From Chaetoderma sp. LZ-2023a (taxonomy: Eukaryota; Mollusca; Caudofoveata; Chaetodermatida; Chaetodermatidae), in NCBI GenBank assembly GCA_034401795.1, contig CM067369.1:140318496-140382495 (forward strand): 64,000 nt of DNA. The letters are read 5' to 3'. How positions within the stretch are numbered: the stretch's first letter is position 1; every line of letters begins with the position of its first letter. The position numbers and the translations under genes are program-made. A model generated the notes under the pieces. That model ran no database searches and was not told the origin of the DNA. It saw only the letters and a program-made list of their open reading frames with translations. Positions 33,516 to 44,999 of the stretch are shown in pieces.

Positions 33516-35170
33516 CACCTGTGCAAAAGTTAAGCACCACCCTATTTTTACGCACATGCGAGGGTATATTCATGTGCTATGAAGAAAGCAATAGCATAAA
33601 CATTTATGTACCCATCCATCTTAGTGCAAGAGGTAATAATGCAACTAGAGGAATGCTGATTATGATGGTGGGGAAACACTGTATGTTTTTGTTTGAACTT
33701 GAAAACGAGGCCTGAATATGGTTACGTTGACACAACTGACAACTATTGCCCTACAGTTGACACACGTGGCTAGATTGTCATTAATGGTGTCTGAAAACGA
33801 AGTTTAACATCTGTGCACGAGTTTGAGACTGTCATTATTAATACCGGGTATATCCACCTTGTGCCTGGATGACGGCCTGGACACGACGTCTCATGCTGGT
33901 CACCAACCGACTGATACGCCATTGTGGTATTCTTTGCCATTCAAGATGGAGTGCGTCTGTTAATTCCTGTAGGTTCTGCACAGGAGGATCCCTCCTTCTC
34001 ACCATGTTTCCCAGAATGTCCCAGATATGCTCAATAGGGTTCATGTCAGGGCTCCTTGCTGGCCATGGTAGGGTTTCGATGGCATTCTGGCGGAGGTATT
34101 CATGCACAGCTCTAGCACGATGTGGTCGGGCGTTGTCATCCATGAATATAGGGTGGGTTCCAGGTGCATGATTTACAAAATGAGGGACCACAACTCTATC
34201 CAGTATGGAATCTTGATATCCATGTCCATTTAGTGTTCCAGGTACAGTCAACAGATCCAGCTTACAATCAAATGAGATGCACCCCCATATCATAACGGAA
34301 CCTCAACCAAATGGAACTTCTTCCATGATGTTACGTTGGTCGTACGCCGTGCGTCTGGACCTCCATACACGAGTTCGACCATCTGTGGCATGAAGCAGGA
34401 ACCGACTTTCATCGGACCAGTGTACCCGTCTCCAGGATCTCATGTTCCAGTGTCTTCTTTCGTTGCACCACCTCAGACGCTCCTCTTTGTGGTGTGCAGT
34501 GAGGAGAGGACGTCTGACAGGTCTCCTAGCTTTCATGCCAGCAGCATAGTCTCCTTTTGACGGTAGACATTGACACTCTATTGCGCGTTTCCCATTGCTG
34601 GCTGAGCACTCTGCTGTTGGTGAATGGAGATCTCCTAACAAGGCGTACTAGGGCTCGATCATCACGGGCAGTAGTCTTCTTCGGTCTTCCAGATCTAGGC
34701 CTGTCCTTCACCTCGTTAGTTTGCCCATGTTTTGCAATCAAACGACTGATTACAGTATGGTTAATGTTCAGCTGTCTGCCAATCTCTCTGCATGACATAC
34801 CAGTGGTATGCATGCCTATGATTTGCCATTTCACACGATCACTTAACCTTCGTCTTGCCATAGCGGTTCACAATCAAGAGCTAATTCTCTCTGTACAAAT
34901 AAACCACGGTCATGAACACAAAATTCCTAATCTTATCGCCTAAATCTGTATGTAATGTTCTACACCTCAAACTGGACTTTTACATAACTGAACACGTGTG
35001 CTGTTTCCCGCCACGCACGGACATCAAGCGGCGTGAAGTCATGCATGCATGTGCATTTCCTACTTGGAATTATGTCAGCTAACGCGGGGACAAAAAGTAT
35101 GGCAGCCTAGTTGTACCATCATGTTTCTACGTTCTATTGTTTTTGCTGATGCTTAACTTTTGCACAGGTG
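33516..35170 (-). mobile_element. Tc1/mariner transposon copy 1
   Basis: Terminal inverted repeats of at least 20 bp (CACCTGTGCAAAAGTTAAGC at the left, complement at the right) are flanked by TA on each side, inserted in a LINE relic. The 1655-bp element contains one transposase gene on the minus strand, damaged by a frameshift and a stop. It is about 98% identical to copy 2 at 48808-50454, so both are recent. Confidence 0.93.
33838..34861 (-). pseudogene. Tc1 transposase (DD34E), copy 1, inactivated
   Basis: The enzyme cuts and pastes the element. The N-terminal frame (34526-34861) has a paired-type helix-turn-helix DNA-binding region, 'GMSCREIGRQLNINHTVIS', and the 'DRPRSGRPKK' hinge. The catalytic part is in another frame from about 34560: 'RRVHWSDESRFLLHA' gives the first Asp, 'PIFMDDNARPHRARAV' the second, and 'DMNPIEHIWD' the Glu 34 residues later (DD34E). 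A TGA stop splits the catalytic part at about 34303 (Gly codon in copy 2). The frame change lies between the DNA-binding and catalytic domains. Confidence 0.9.
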
Positions 35171-36039
35171 TATACTAACATATTTGTTGTAATCTGTTGA
35201 TGCTCTTGTTTGCAAATACCTTTTCTACTTCCTTTCTTTTTTTCGCATTAACTTGAGGGCCTTTCTGTCTAACCAGGGTGGTCTATATCTTTTATTGTTT
35301 TTAACTTGTTTGGTTGGAATATAATAGTCTTTTGTTAATTTATTTACAGACTTTTGAAATTTATCCAACATTCTTCAGGGGATTTGTTGTGGAAAAGTGC
35401 TTCCCTGTTAATACTTAGAGCTGATTGTAGTGCGGAATAGTCACCTTTGTCATAAGCCAATTTATTGGTCATATTCTGCTGTGGTTCAGAGTAGCATTTT
35501 AGTTCATAATAAATGCATATATGGTCACTTTTACCAAGGGCTGGTAGAGGGATTATGTTGTCAATCATTTCTTCCTCATTGGTGAATACTAAATCTATGA
35601 CACTAGGCCACCTTACACATACATACATCTATTCTATACAAATAAAATAAATTAAACAGCATTGGTCCGGAGATTGGAGGATTGGTGTACTATCATCACA
35701 CAAGACATAGACTAAATTGTGAGCCTAGTGTCATAGATACAATAGGCATTGTCTTCGGCGGACAACCTAGTTGAATCCATATATATATATACTTTGTTAC
35801 TGAATAAATAATCTTGAATCTCGAGGTTATGAGGTATGATGAAGTTCGATACGAAAACTAGTCTTTCAGAATGTATGCAAAAATGTGTGTTATTGACTGT
35901 GACAAAATTATACTCACCGTTTGTCTGATCGACTGCTTAGCAATTTTATTGGAACTATGTAATGAATCATCCAGCAAAAGATGTGTGTAACTGTTAAGAA
36001 AAATTATTTTTTATATAAATGACATCGCCTTAAATTTAT

Positions 36040-36180
36040 CAAAAAGTAAGTATAGCTTGCGAGTCTCGCGTTACTTGAGTAGCGCCACACCGCTAATAAC
36101 GTACCCGGGTAGATGCTTGTGCAATACATGTAAATACGAGGATAGGCTCGAGAAACCTAGCCGAGTAATTACGAGAAGGA
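36040..36180. mobile_element. hAT-like internal fragment (copy D)
   Basis: 'ttacttgagtagcgccaca', 'acgtacccgggtagat' and 'aggacggcttaaactc' match the internal block of hAT copy B (about 27370-27480) in order. No ends are present. The flanks 35640-36040 and 36180-36440 hold no gene I can identify. Confidence 0.55.
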
Positions 36181-36441
36181 CGGCTTAAACTCACAATAAA
36201 TCTTATTGGAGGGTGGGGGGGGGAAACGTCAATAAATAAGATAAAATGCGGCATTGTGTGGTACGGATCATGGAGCTTGATTAATTAAACGTCGAGACCA
36301 AATTCTAAAACTCAACGAAGGGTCCAATTACACACAACTGTAACGGACTAACACCATTAATACTGGATGTATTTTGGACTTCTAAACCTTCTTGTGGTTT
36401 GTTAAATTGATTAACACCTTAGCGCTTTTATTCTATCGGAG

Positions 36442-36640
36442 CATCATCATCATCATCATCATTTTACGAGGCATAAGCCATTGGCTTGCTATTGCCTCAG
36501 TGTTTTTGTTGTTGTATGGCCTGTTCAATCCAATTCATACGTTCCTTCCTTGAATTCGACTTCCAGTTTGTTCTTGAACGATCGGACTGTTGTTGCTTAA
36601 TTAAGTCTCCTCAAAACCATTTGGTTTAAGACTGACCATT
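36442..36640 (-). mobile_element. LINE 3'-end fragment with (ATG)n tail
   Basis: The minus strand ends in 'gcttatgcctcgtaaaa' followed by six or seven ATG units (36444-36464). Upstream (36515-36640), sequence matches the LINE 3' region at 37199-37300 ('tatggcctgttca', 'agtttgttcttgaa', 'gactgttgttgctt'). A microsatellite tail and a short final stem are typical of CR1/L2-group LINEs. Confidence 0.65.
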
Positions 36641-37198
36641 ACCACTCTGATGTCAAAATTCCATCTTTTGCTGTGTCAATAACAAAGAAACTGGTTTACA
36701 TTTTGCAACAATTTTGTTGATGATGTTGCTGTCTACAACAGCAACATCCTCCAGCAAATTTTCCGGAAAATGAACACAGATCATCTTTTAATTTAATTTG
36801 AAATATAAAATTCTGAAGTCAGATTGGCAAGGGTTAACACTGAATTGTGGAAATGCTGTGGTGCAGATGGGTGTTCCCCATGTTAGCTGCAGTATGCCGG
36901 CTACACTCATGGTTACATCCTGCTGCGTCTAGCATTTATTTGCATGCTGACTTGTGGAGGAAGTGGTTTTTCTTATTGCTGTTGTTTTCATTTTCTGCAC
37001 TCATCGCTGTCCGAGTCTCCTCCTCTATGCTTGCCTTGTGTCTCTGCATGCAACCACAAAGTGCGTATGTGGAAGCATAGTTGTATCTACTAGTAATTGG
37101 AATTGCTACCGAGCATGTTCATGTCTATACAGGCTACTCCTAGCGCAGTCAACTTTATTTGCGGAATTGCAGTATGACTTTGTGGTGGGCTGGTATAT
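36641..37198. other. No gene recognised
   Basis: The plus frames at 36847-37080 and 36954-37238 overlap in different registers and show no domain. They appear to be chance frames in LINE-flanking DNA. Confidence 0.4.
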
Positions 37199-38520
37199 GT
37201 ATGGCCTGTTCATTCAAATTCGAATGTTCTTTCATTGAAGTAGATATCTAGTTTGTTCTTGAATGATTCGACTGTTGTTGCTTCGGCTATTAAGTAGCTG
37301 GCAGTGAATTCCACTGTGGTACTACTCTATTGGTGAAAAGGTGCTTACGAATATCTTTATTGCTGCGTGTTATGTTGAGCTTGAACATATGCCCTCTAGT
37401 CTGTGCAATACTGGATGGTTCGAAGAAGTAGGCCTTATCAACGTTATATAGATCCCTGATGAGCTTGAATGGTTCAATTAGATCTCCTCGAAACCGTCTA
37501 TATTTCAGTGACATTAGAATTAGGGCTTCAAGTCTTTCCATGTAGCTATTCTCTTGATTTGCGGGACGAGTTTTGTTGCTCATCATTGAACTCTTTCTAA
37601 TAGCTGTGATTGCCTTTTCAATTTTGGCGACCATGCAGAGTTGCAGTATTCGAGTATAGGTCTCACGAGAGACTTGTACAAGAGAGTGAAAGTAGATGGG
37701 TCAATGTTGGTAAAGGTTCACTTAATTAGTCTTATGTGTGCTGTTAGCCTTGGAGATGATCTTACCTATATGTATGTCAAAAGAGAGGTTTCTGTCAATA
37801 TGCACTCCCAGGTTATTTCTACATCTGATGTTGACATAGGATGCATATTGGGCGCATCTGCCATATAGTATTTAGCTTGAGGGTTATTTCTACCGAAATG
37901 TAGGACATGCGTTTTATCTGTGTTGAAGGATAGTTGCCATGTCTGCGACCATTTACATACTATGTCTATGTTGTCCTGGATCCTACTGGTAGCTGGGTTT
38001 CCATATATCTTTGTGTCGTCTGCAAATATTTTGCAGTGGCAGGTCAGACTGTCTGGTAGGTCATTTATGTATATCAGAAAAAGTATAGGTCCCTGACACT
38101 TCCTTGTGGCATGCCACTTGTCACCTCTATCCATTCTGATGTTGCATCATTGACTCTTACTCTCTGTCTTCTGTCACATAGGTGCTTCCGATCCATCTTA
38201 CTAAATTGTCACCAATACCATAGCTTCTAAGTTTTGTTTGGAGTCTTTGGTGTGGTACAGTATCAAATGCTTTTGAGAAATCTAAATATACTGCATCGAT
38301 AGGTTCATTTGAGTCAAGTGCGACTGTTATATCTTTGAGGTACTCTAGCAATTGAGTTGTACAGGATCTGTTGTGTCTGAAACCATGCTAGCATTTGGTA
38401 AATAGATTGGCTGTTTCCAGAAAATTTACAATGCTGTCCCTTATAAATTACTCTAGGACCTTACACAAGGTGGATGTAAGACTGATTGGTCTGTAGTTTC
38501 TCGGGTCATTTTTGGAGCCT
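37199..38520 (-). pseudogene. LINE reverse transcriptase relic (CR1/L2-like)
   Basis: Reading the minus strand: 'GSKNDPRNYRPISLTSTLCK' (about 38510), a stop, 'IDAVYLDFSKAFDTVPHQRL' (38157-38351), 'GPILFLIYINDLPDSLTCHC' with catalytic 'KIFADDTKIYG' (37766-38134), 'WQLSFNTDKTHVLHFG', and the C-terminus 'LKYRRFRGDLIEPFKLIRDL' with 'RTRGHMFKL'-type and 'PQWNSLPAT' motifs (37290-37634). Most polymerase motifs are visible, but stops and frame changes occur at about 38455, 38395, 38140 and 37640. It is an inactive relic truncated at its 5' end. Confidence 0.82.
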
Positions 38521-38981
38521 TTTTGGAGCCTCAAATAGTACTTTGTACTTTATTTTAACTCAAGTTCAAGTTCAAAATTATTTATTTCACGATTTATGTA
38601 CATGTAAAGGCAAGAAAGTAGAAGCCAGCAACAACTATGTAAATAAGTTCAACTCATATGTAAATACTTTTAACCATGTAAATGACACTGGTCTCGTTTG
38701 TCTCTACCCCATTACAGACTCCCTGCTGAACAGCCGCCACACCCCTCATGAAGCCAGCATTATAGCGAAAATGGGCACCTATTCTCATCTATTAATTATT
38801 GACAAAAGCTTAATACCCGATCAACAGTGTTTCAAGGGCGATGATGCAAAAACCACCATGGCTGTTACAGGAAACTTGCACCCAATCAAAACACAAATTA
38901 AATTAATGATGATTCTGATGTACATAATTATTTCTATGATGATAATTAGGGACTGACTATAGGTAAGAATGATGATGTTAA
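38521..38981. other. No gene recognised
   Basis: A plus frame of 156 codons (38486-38956) begins in antisense LINE sequence and shows no domain. I treat it as chance. The 38555-38620 region ('attatttatttcacgattta') could be another retroelement tail in reverse. Confidence 0.35.
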
Positions 38982-38982
38982 T

Positions 38983-39053
<71 letters not shown>

Positions 39054-39075
39054 CGACGACGACGACGACGACGAC
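38982..39075. repeat. (AAC)n followed by (GAC)n microsatellite
   Basis: About 24 AAC units switch to seven GAC units at 39055, with no other interruption. Confidence 0.95.
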
Positions 39076-39199
39076 GTTATTAATTAATTATGCTAATTAT
39101 TATGCTGATGATCACAATAATACTAATATGGTTCTGGTAGCATAAGGCCATACCATGATATTATTATGGGGTGGATCTGGGCATCTGAGATCTGGGAAT

Positions 39200-39470
39200 G
39201 TCCAGATGGGACCCATATGGGCCCCCATATAGGCTATTAAAATCTAGATTTAAATTCAGGATTTATCCAGATGTGCCTCATATGTGGAGGTGGATATAGA
39301 AGCTAAGCAATAGCCTTAGTCCCCAGTTCAATCCTAAGAAGTCCTATCAAGATAAGTACATCTTGTCCATATGGGTCCCATATGGGCCATGGGTGCAAAC
39401 GGCATGGGACCCATATGGGAAACAATATGGGGACCATGTGGGTCCCCATATTGGAATGTTATCAGGGTAC
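39200..39470. repeat. Palindromic 'cccatatggg' repeat cluster
   Basis: Words such as 'gggacccatatggg', 'ccatatgggtcccatatggg' and 'ggggaccatgtgggtcccc' occur at 39205-39235 and 39365-39455. Each is self-complementary and they overlap, making a dense palindromic field. The plus frame at 39371 (MGPIWAMG...) is a by-product of the repeat. Confidence 0.7.
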
Positions 39471-39649
39471 CAATTTATATTGGGGTTTTTTGCTGTACAA
39501 AAACCCATCCTAATTTAATTTCTCTAGATCTAGACTCAGAATTCTTTAGAATTTTCTGTAACTCTTTGTTCTCATTAGCTGTGTTAACCACTCAATGGTC
39601 AAGCCGATCAAAATGGCTTTGCAATAGTCATGAGTAAAGTACATTTGAA

Positions 39650-39705
39650 CGCCAACAGAAGACTATTTTCGAAGATTTACCACTGGAATCCCTGCAAATG
39701 GACGC
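39650..39705. repeat. Half copy of the hairpin repeat at 62620-62735
   Basis: 'agaagactattttcgaagat' followed by 'ttaccactggaat' matches the arm of the foldback at 62620-62735. Only one arm is present here. Confidence 0.5.
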
Positions 39706-41959
39706 TCACTGAGAAAACTGTGCTTAATTTTCTTGATCAATCATGACAACTTACATGAGGAAAGGATTCATATCTTTAAAACCTCTGAGCCTGAAATTGT
39801 GCATTATTTTAGAAAAAATAGATTTCCCATCTCCGATCTTGTCTTGTGGCTGGAAATATTCATAGAGCGAATCATAAAATTGGTATGGCCTAAGCATTAA
39901 GGATGATACATAAATATGATATGATAACAGCCGGTGGGGAATGCTACCATGTCATCCTGACTATTGGTGTAGCCGGAGTGTCTCTGCATTATGATTTACT
40001 GCTTAAATTTAGAGATGTGTAGCACAGCGAGTCATAAGCCGGCTTCAAGCTGAATAAGATGCTAAATTGACAATGAAGACTCGCTAACTGCAATATATAT
40101 CCTGGCGGATGAGCCCGCGTAGCCTTTCTTGGCATGTACCCATTAGACTACTCCCTCAGACTGATGGCGTGTATATGTTGCCGGTCGATAAGCGCAGAGC
40201 CGATGAGCAACTCCTAGCCACGTGGCAGCGCAACCACAAGTAGCACGACATGGAAAGATAACACACCAAAGCATTGAGCAAGCAGCATATATAATTACGG
40301 CAAAAGCTGAAGAAATGGGTAGCGGACATTGGCGACCTTCCTAGAAGGTGCGGAGAGCTGATAGCCTTCTACCAGCCACCATGGAGTACGTCTGCGAACT
40401 GCATTTTCAGATCATGCCAAGTGTAGTGAGAGCTGTATAGGACATTAACAGTAACAGTTTAGGGCTATGTAACCGCCATGAGGTCCACTGCTAGGACATA
40501 CCTACTATAATTAACATTAGCGCAGTGAATCCTACTTTGGCTTAAAGAATAGTTACGGGTACCGGTGAAAGTACAAGAGATGTGTGTGTGTGAAGCATCA
40601 CCGTTTTGATTATCACCATCAAGAAACCTCTGAGATTTCTTGGGTCGGCATTAACCAAACCAGCGGAGGGGACTACCAGACAAATAGTTGGCCAGAGGCT
40701 GGAGTGGTGTAGAAAGAGACAGCTGCTCTAGGAATTTAGAAGGACGTAAAGTTGATGGCCAATTAGGGAAATGCCAGTCTGCTTATATAACAGAGCAGCA
40801 GCACTGGAACAGGGACTTTACAATAAACAGCACGCCATTATGCGAGCAGTCATCCCTATCTACTCTATCCTAATAAAATATCTGAGCTTAATACTTATTA
40901 GGATTAGATGCGGTATCTCGGGCCATATTGGTGTGAGAGGCGACTCTAGTGGCAAATGTTGTCGTATTTTACGAGAATATGTGCAGTAATTGGTGAAGCT
41001 GTTTAGAATATGGTTTAGAATATATAAATAACTATTCAACCTAGCATAAAAAGTAATAATAAAAAAGTAGAAATATCCCAAAACGGACCTACGGTGCTTA
41101 CTAGTAATCAGCGAGACAGAAAATTAGGTAACTATGTTACCCTAAAAAGAGCTCATATTAGACATCAGCACAATGTTCGTTCATACAGCATACACAGTGA
41201 AGCTAGCGCCTGCTAGTCATCAGTGCATGTTGGCGAAGTTGGCACCTGTTAGTCATCAGTGCATGTTGGCATCTGTTGGCGAGGTTCTCTGGAATTGATG
41301 CAGTATTCGAATTTATTGGCACCTTATAGTCACTGGCACCAAATTAACAATACAAGTAATAGCTGCTCAATTTACAGCCAATTAGTAGCACACAAAACTT
41401 GGTGCTTGATGAAATTGCCTCCATTGACTTGGTAATAGTTTTACGCCACAAGATGATCGGCATCGCTTAACTCATTGGCAGCTCTGACGGCAATGTTCGC
41501 AGACAGAAACGAAAGTTCAAAACTGGTTCGGGTGTTACTGGCCAAAACGGCCAAAATGCCGACTCGGCTCACAGAAGATCCCAGAAGTTGTTGGGTAGGA
41601 ATCTTTTTAATTTAAATCACAATTGACCCAGATCGCGGTGTGTGGTGAGCCTCCAGGACAGGTACAGGAACTGAATTAAGCTGCATTGGTGTAGAGTGAC
41701 AAAACGCCGAGCCCTAAGCAGTAAGCACGGATAATGTGCCTTGCTCCGGATGACCCACGGTCCGACTGAGGAATATCGTCAAACAAGTCCTTTTATACTG
41801 TATGGTAACCAATCAGCTTCACCACAGCAGAGCTCAGTCAATCATCGTGCACTTCATAGGGAGATAGCATATGACAATTACGTGTCTATGACGTCACACT
41901 ACCAACACATGCGTGATGGCGATCTAAACCAAATTTAGAGAAATATTCAGACTAATTTC
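39706..41959. other. Intergenic, no gene recognised; short 39-bp duplication
   Basis: Frames on both strands are shorter than about 75 codons and show no domain. At about 41203-41275 a segment with 'tagtcatcagtgcatgttgg' occurs twice in tandem (unit about 39 bp), with a third partial unit. Confidence 0.45.
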
Positions 41960-42350
41960 CTTTCACTCATACATGCCACCGGCCGGTTACAAAAACTCTT
42001 CATTGAAGACCTTATTAGTATCGCCATTGGAAAATATAAGCCTACCCATAAAATCATCTGGACCACTGATATGAATGCCACCCTCTCCTAGCCATAGATA
42101 ACAAGACTGACAAGCAAATCAAATCCTTTGTAAGCGAGTCAAACCTGACTAAGCTGACAACCTCCTCAGTTAAACCAACCTACATGCACAACAATAATAC
42201 CTCAAAAATTGACTATATGACGGGTCTTAATGCAGAATGTACATCTTCTTCAGCAATATGTGACATGGACTGTACTAATAGCTCTACCCATGTGCCAGTG
42301 TACTACGGGGTCCCGATGAAGGTACCCCCACTACCAACACCACAGAGGGA
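41960..42350 (+). pseudogene. LINE endonuclease relic
   Basis: With stops, the plus strand reads 'KIIWTTDMNATL' (compare the GDMNA motif of apurinic endonucleases), 'KQIKSFVSESNLTKLTTSSV', 'KPTYMHNNNTSKIDYMTGL' (compare PTY...S.IDYI) and 'NSSTHVPVYYGVP' (compare SDH-PV). The motif order and spacing fit the endonuclease domain of a non-LTR retrotransposon. The catalytic SDH reads STH. Confidence 0.55.
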
Positions 42351-42599
42351 GCTTCTGCGAATGGTCCTTTTGGCCCCGATCTAAGACTTGTTGAGTATGC
42401 AGGACGAGTGGTGCTTTCGATGGATAAATTGCAGGATCTGCCACACCATGCCAAAAAGTGGTAACTCAAAATCTGTGCATGTGTCGTGCTCAGTATTAAA
42501 CATTTCGACCTCAGTCTAGCGACATTGCCTGATGCACTGCATGAGCTATGCGGTGATCTCATCTTGTTATCCACCAGGATGCATCCGCATTAAATATCT

Positions 42600-43555
42600 T
42601 TCAACTGTAGCTCTTCATAACTACAAGGCAGCTACAAAAGTCTGCACCAGTACGGAATTTTTCAACCACTGTTTAAATTACTAACTGTGGGAATAGACGT
42701 GACTAGCTACTAGCCATTCGCATCCGCAGCAGTTCTTCTTCAACATTCTTGAGGGTGAGCTGCATCAAACAGTTCGCCTGCAGATTTTCCTAGCAGCTAA
42801 GTTCCACATTGTGCCATCTTGCTCCCCAAATATGTGACGCTTCAACCACAGTGACTTTAGAACTTTTTCCGTACCGATGACTAATAGGTACTCCATCATT
42901 GTATTACTGTATTAATATAATTATCTACGGTACTGATGACTAACATGTAGAACACACAGCCACTTGCGGCTTAACCTTGATTTGGACCTAAAAACTAACT
43001 GATAGGATAGAATCCAGCAAAAGGACCACATAAATAAAGCAGCAACCACCAATACAGTATCTTTGAACTTACATAAGGTGACGGTGTTGAATTCTGCGGC
43101 TATCATCCGCCCCCTCTTTGCGTAATACAGCGTGCATCACTATAACTTATAATTTCACTAGGTTGACTCTTTTTACATGGCATAGTTTGAACAAGAGAGT
43201 GGCCCTTTTTGCCATCTCTCTTCCTCCGCTTCAGCATTGTAGGCATTTTCCTGTGACGGAGGCCCACGTGAGGCACTTTCCTCTCGCAACAAATGATATT
43301 TGTGTTAGGGGTTAATTTAGTTTATATTAAACATGCTAAGTAGCCGCGTTATGACCCTCCTTTGCGGGTATACCTCACTGATTATACAGATAAGAGATCA
43401 GTGAGGTACCTCTGGCGAGAACCATGTTAAGCGAATCACCAACTCAGCCCTATGTACTTGATTTCTCTCCCATAACAGCAAATGAGTACCATTGTTTGGC
43501 TATTTATCATTAAATATATATGTATTTTGCACTGTCTAAACTCTAAATTGAGTAA
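42600..43555. other. Intergenic, no gene recognised
   Basis: There are only short frames. A local palindrome 'acctcactgat...atcagtgaggt' lies at about 43372-43407 (arms about 12 bp). It could form a hairpin but has no assigned role. Confidence 0.4.
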
Positions 43556-44054
43556 ATGGACGGCCACACCAGTGACACAAACAGCTGGGATGATACAGTG
43601 TGGTTAAACTTCCGCGACGATGGTCGCACAGCCCCACTGGAACATGAACGTTCCACCGGCTCATGAAGTCAGCCTTTGTATAAGCTGGAGACACGTAACA
43701 CTGGATCCGCAACCCTGAGATCCGCAGCTAACCAGCAGCCTCACTCCAATGCACCATGCACATGCAGTACCGCAGAGCGAGAATATCCAGCGGACCAGCA
43801 TGCACGTGCAGAGGCTACAAGTGATGCCCGAAGTGGGGCTCGAATGAGAAGTGAACCCATGCCCAACTACAATACCCACATGTTTAATCAGTAGTACTCT
43901 AATGAAGAGGTGGAGTACTATGATGGAAGGGCGGCTCAAGCAGTCACAGATGATGACCAAAATTTCCCCGGTGCCGAAAACTCAGCACCGATAAGTTAAC
44001 AGGCGTATTTGCCGATCAGTGAGGAGGCTTTCTGAGATGCTTCCCAGGTGTATC

Positions 44055-44153
<99 letters not shown>

Positions 44154-44700
44154 ATTCACGATAGGCATACAACACCCTTGCTGGATCAGGAATGTCAGCA
44201 GCAAAGTCTCCTACAGAGCAACATCAACAAACATCATGCCCAATGCATTCACCTCATCAATCAGAAGGTGACGAGTGGCCCGCCCCTATTGCACCGCTGC
44301 CCACATCTCCCCAATGAGAACTTCCTCACCTCGCTACCCTTTGGTACCATGATATGTACATTGGAAGGCAGATCCGCAACAGCCACTTACTAGCAGAAGT
44401 AACACCCACACACACACACATCACCCTCGTCAATCTCCTGGACCACCACCATACGAAGGAAGACCCACACAGAGACCTGCGGATCAGTCAAGAGGGATGC
44501 CTGACACACCGCCACCAATTCATCATCTTATACCACTTAGGAGTCATCATTGCCAACTTACCACACTGAGCAATACAGACGGGAGTTTCCAATGTGGATG
44601 TGGCGACACCTGGATATGAGAGCATGCACAGATACAGACCAGCATCAGCTTTCACACCACTATCTCCTGCACCCCACCTGGATTTGCGCACATCACCCCA
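43556..44700 (+). pseudogene. Gag-like frame, plus copy, decayed and carrying a (CT)n run
   Basis: From ATG 43556 one register reads 'MDGHTSDTNSWDDTVWLNF', 'RDDGRTAPLEHERS', a stop, then a long polar stretch ('YKLETRNTGSATLRSAANQQ'), 'MPNYNTHMFNQ', stop, 'YSNEEVEYYDGRAAQAVTDD', and on to the CT run. The four stops (about 43670, 43892, 43997, 44032) can each be one-base changes of a sense codon. After the CT run a Pro/His-rich text continues. A second copy of the N-terminus is on the opposite strand at 44999-44830. I think it is ORF1 of a retroelement, without proof of family. Confidence 0.4.
44055..44150. repeat. (CT)n microsatellite
   Basis: About 47 CT units with one interrupting CG at about 44063. 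It produces long Ser-Leu and Glu-Arg repeats in the two strands' frames. Confidence 0.97.
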
Positions 44701-44717
44701 TATCATGGCACTGTAGC

Positions 44718-44999
44718 TCACTGGGTAGTGTTGGGCCGTTCCGATGTCTCATGTTGAATAGCCGCGCCGTAAGTGCACGACCAGCAATGACGCGACTGCC
44801 CTACAGGAAACTGAAAATGGCCCCTAAGGCTGGTGGAACTCAATCGTTCCGGTGGGGCCGTGCGACCATTGTCGCGAACATTAAACACAACGGCCTCATC
44901 CCAAGACTTTGTGTCACCAGTATGCCTGTCCATGGCAATTTCGTGATCTATGGACTTACAAGATTTGATTTGGTGACCTAAAAATATAAGTCTATACAA
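44718..44999 (-). pseudogene. Gag-like frame, minus copy (N-terminus)
   Basis: A 93-codon frame whose residues 22-50 or so read 'MDRHTGDTKSWDEAVVFNV' and 'RDNGRTAPPERLSS'. This matches the start of the plus-strand frame at 43556 at about 60% identity. It is closed by a stop at 44718. The two copies face each other, about 1.2 kb apart. Confidence 0.45.

Larger units (their letters stand above)
33300..35640 (-). pseudogene. LINE endonuclease-to-linker fragment split by Tc1 copy 1
   Basis: The minus strand at 35344-35628 encodes the end of an apurinic-type endonuclease: 'WPSVIDLVFTNEEEMIDNI', 'LPALGKSDHICIYYELK' with the catalytic SDH. This continues to 35175 with 'PPWLDRKALKLMRKKE'. After the Tc1 insertion (33516-35170) the same frame type resumes at 33511-33300 with 'KRAVKKYEETVAKNSKSNPK' and 'SFWAYVNSQLKSKDNVGDL'. 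The polymerase itself is not present below 33300. It is a relic. Confidence 0.75.

Noticed and set aside
33521-33715. Identical 64-codon frames in both Tc1 copies (also at 48813-49007)
   Set aside because: They lie in the terminal noncoding part of the transposon; identity reflects recent copying, not selection.
39371-39637. Plus frame beginning MGPIWAMG
   Set aside because: Its first half is a reading of the palindromic 'cccatatggg' repeat and its second half has no domain.
44016-44204. Long Glu-Arg and Ser-Leu dipeptide frames
   Set aside because: They are translations of the CT microsatellite.
44705-44760. tRNA-like words ('tagctcactgggtagtg', 'ccgttccgatgtctc') suggesting a SINE head
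   Set aside because: The A-box and B-box-like words are only about ten bases apart and no cloverleaf can be drawn.
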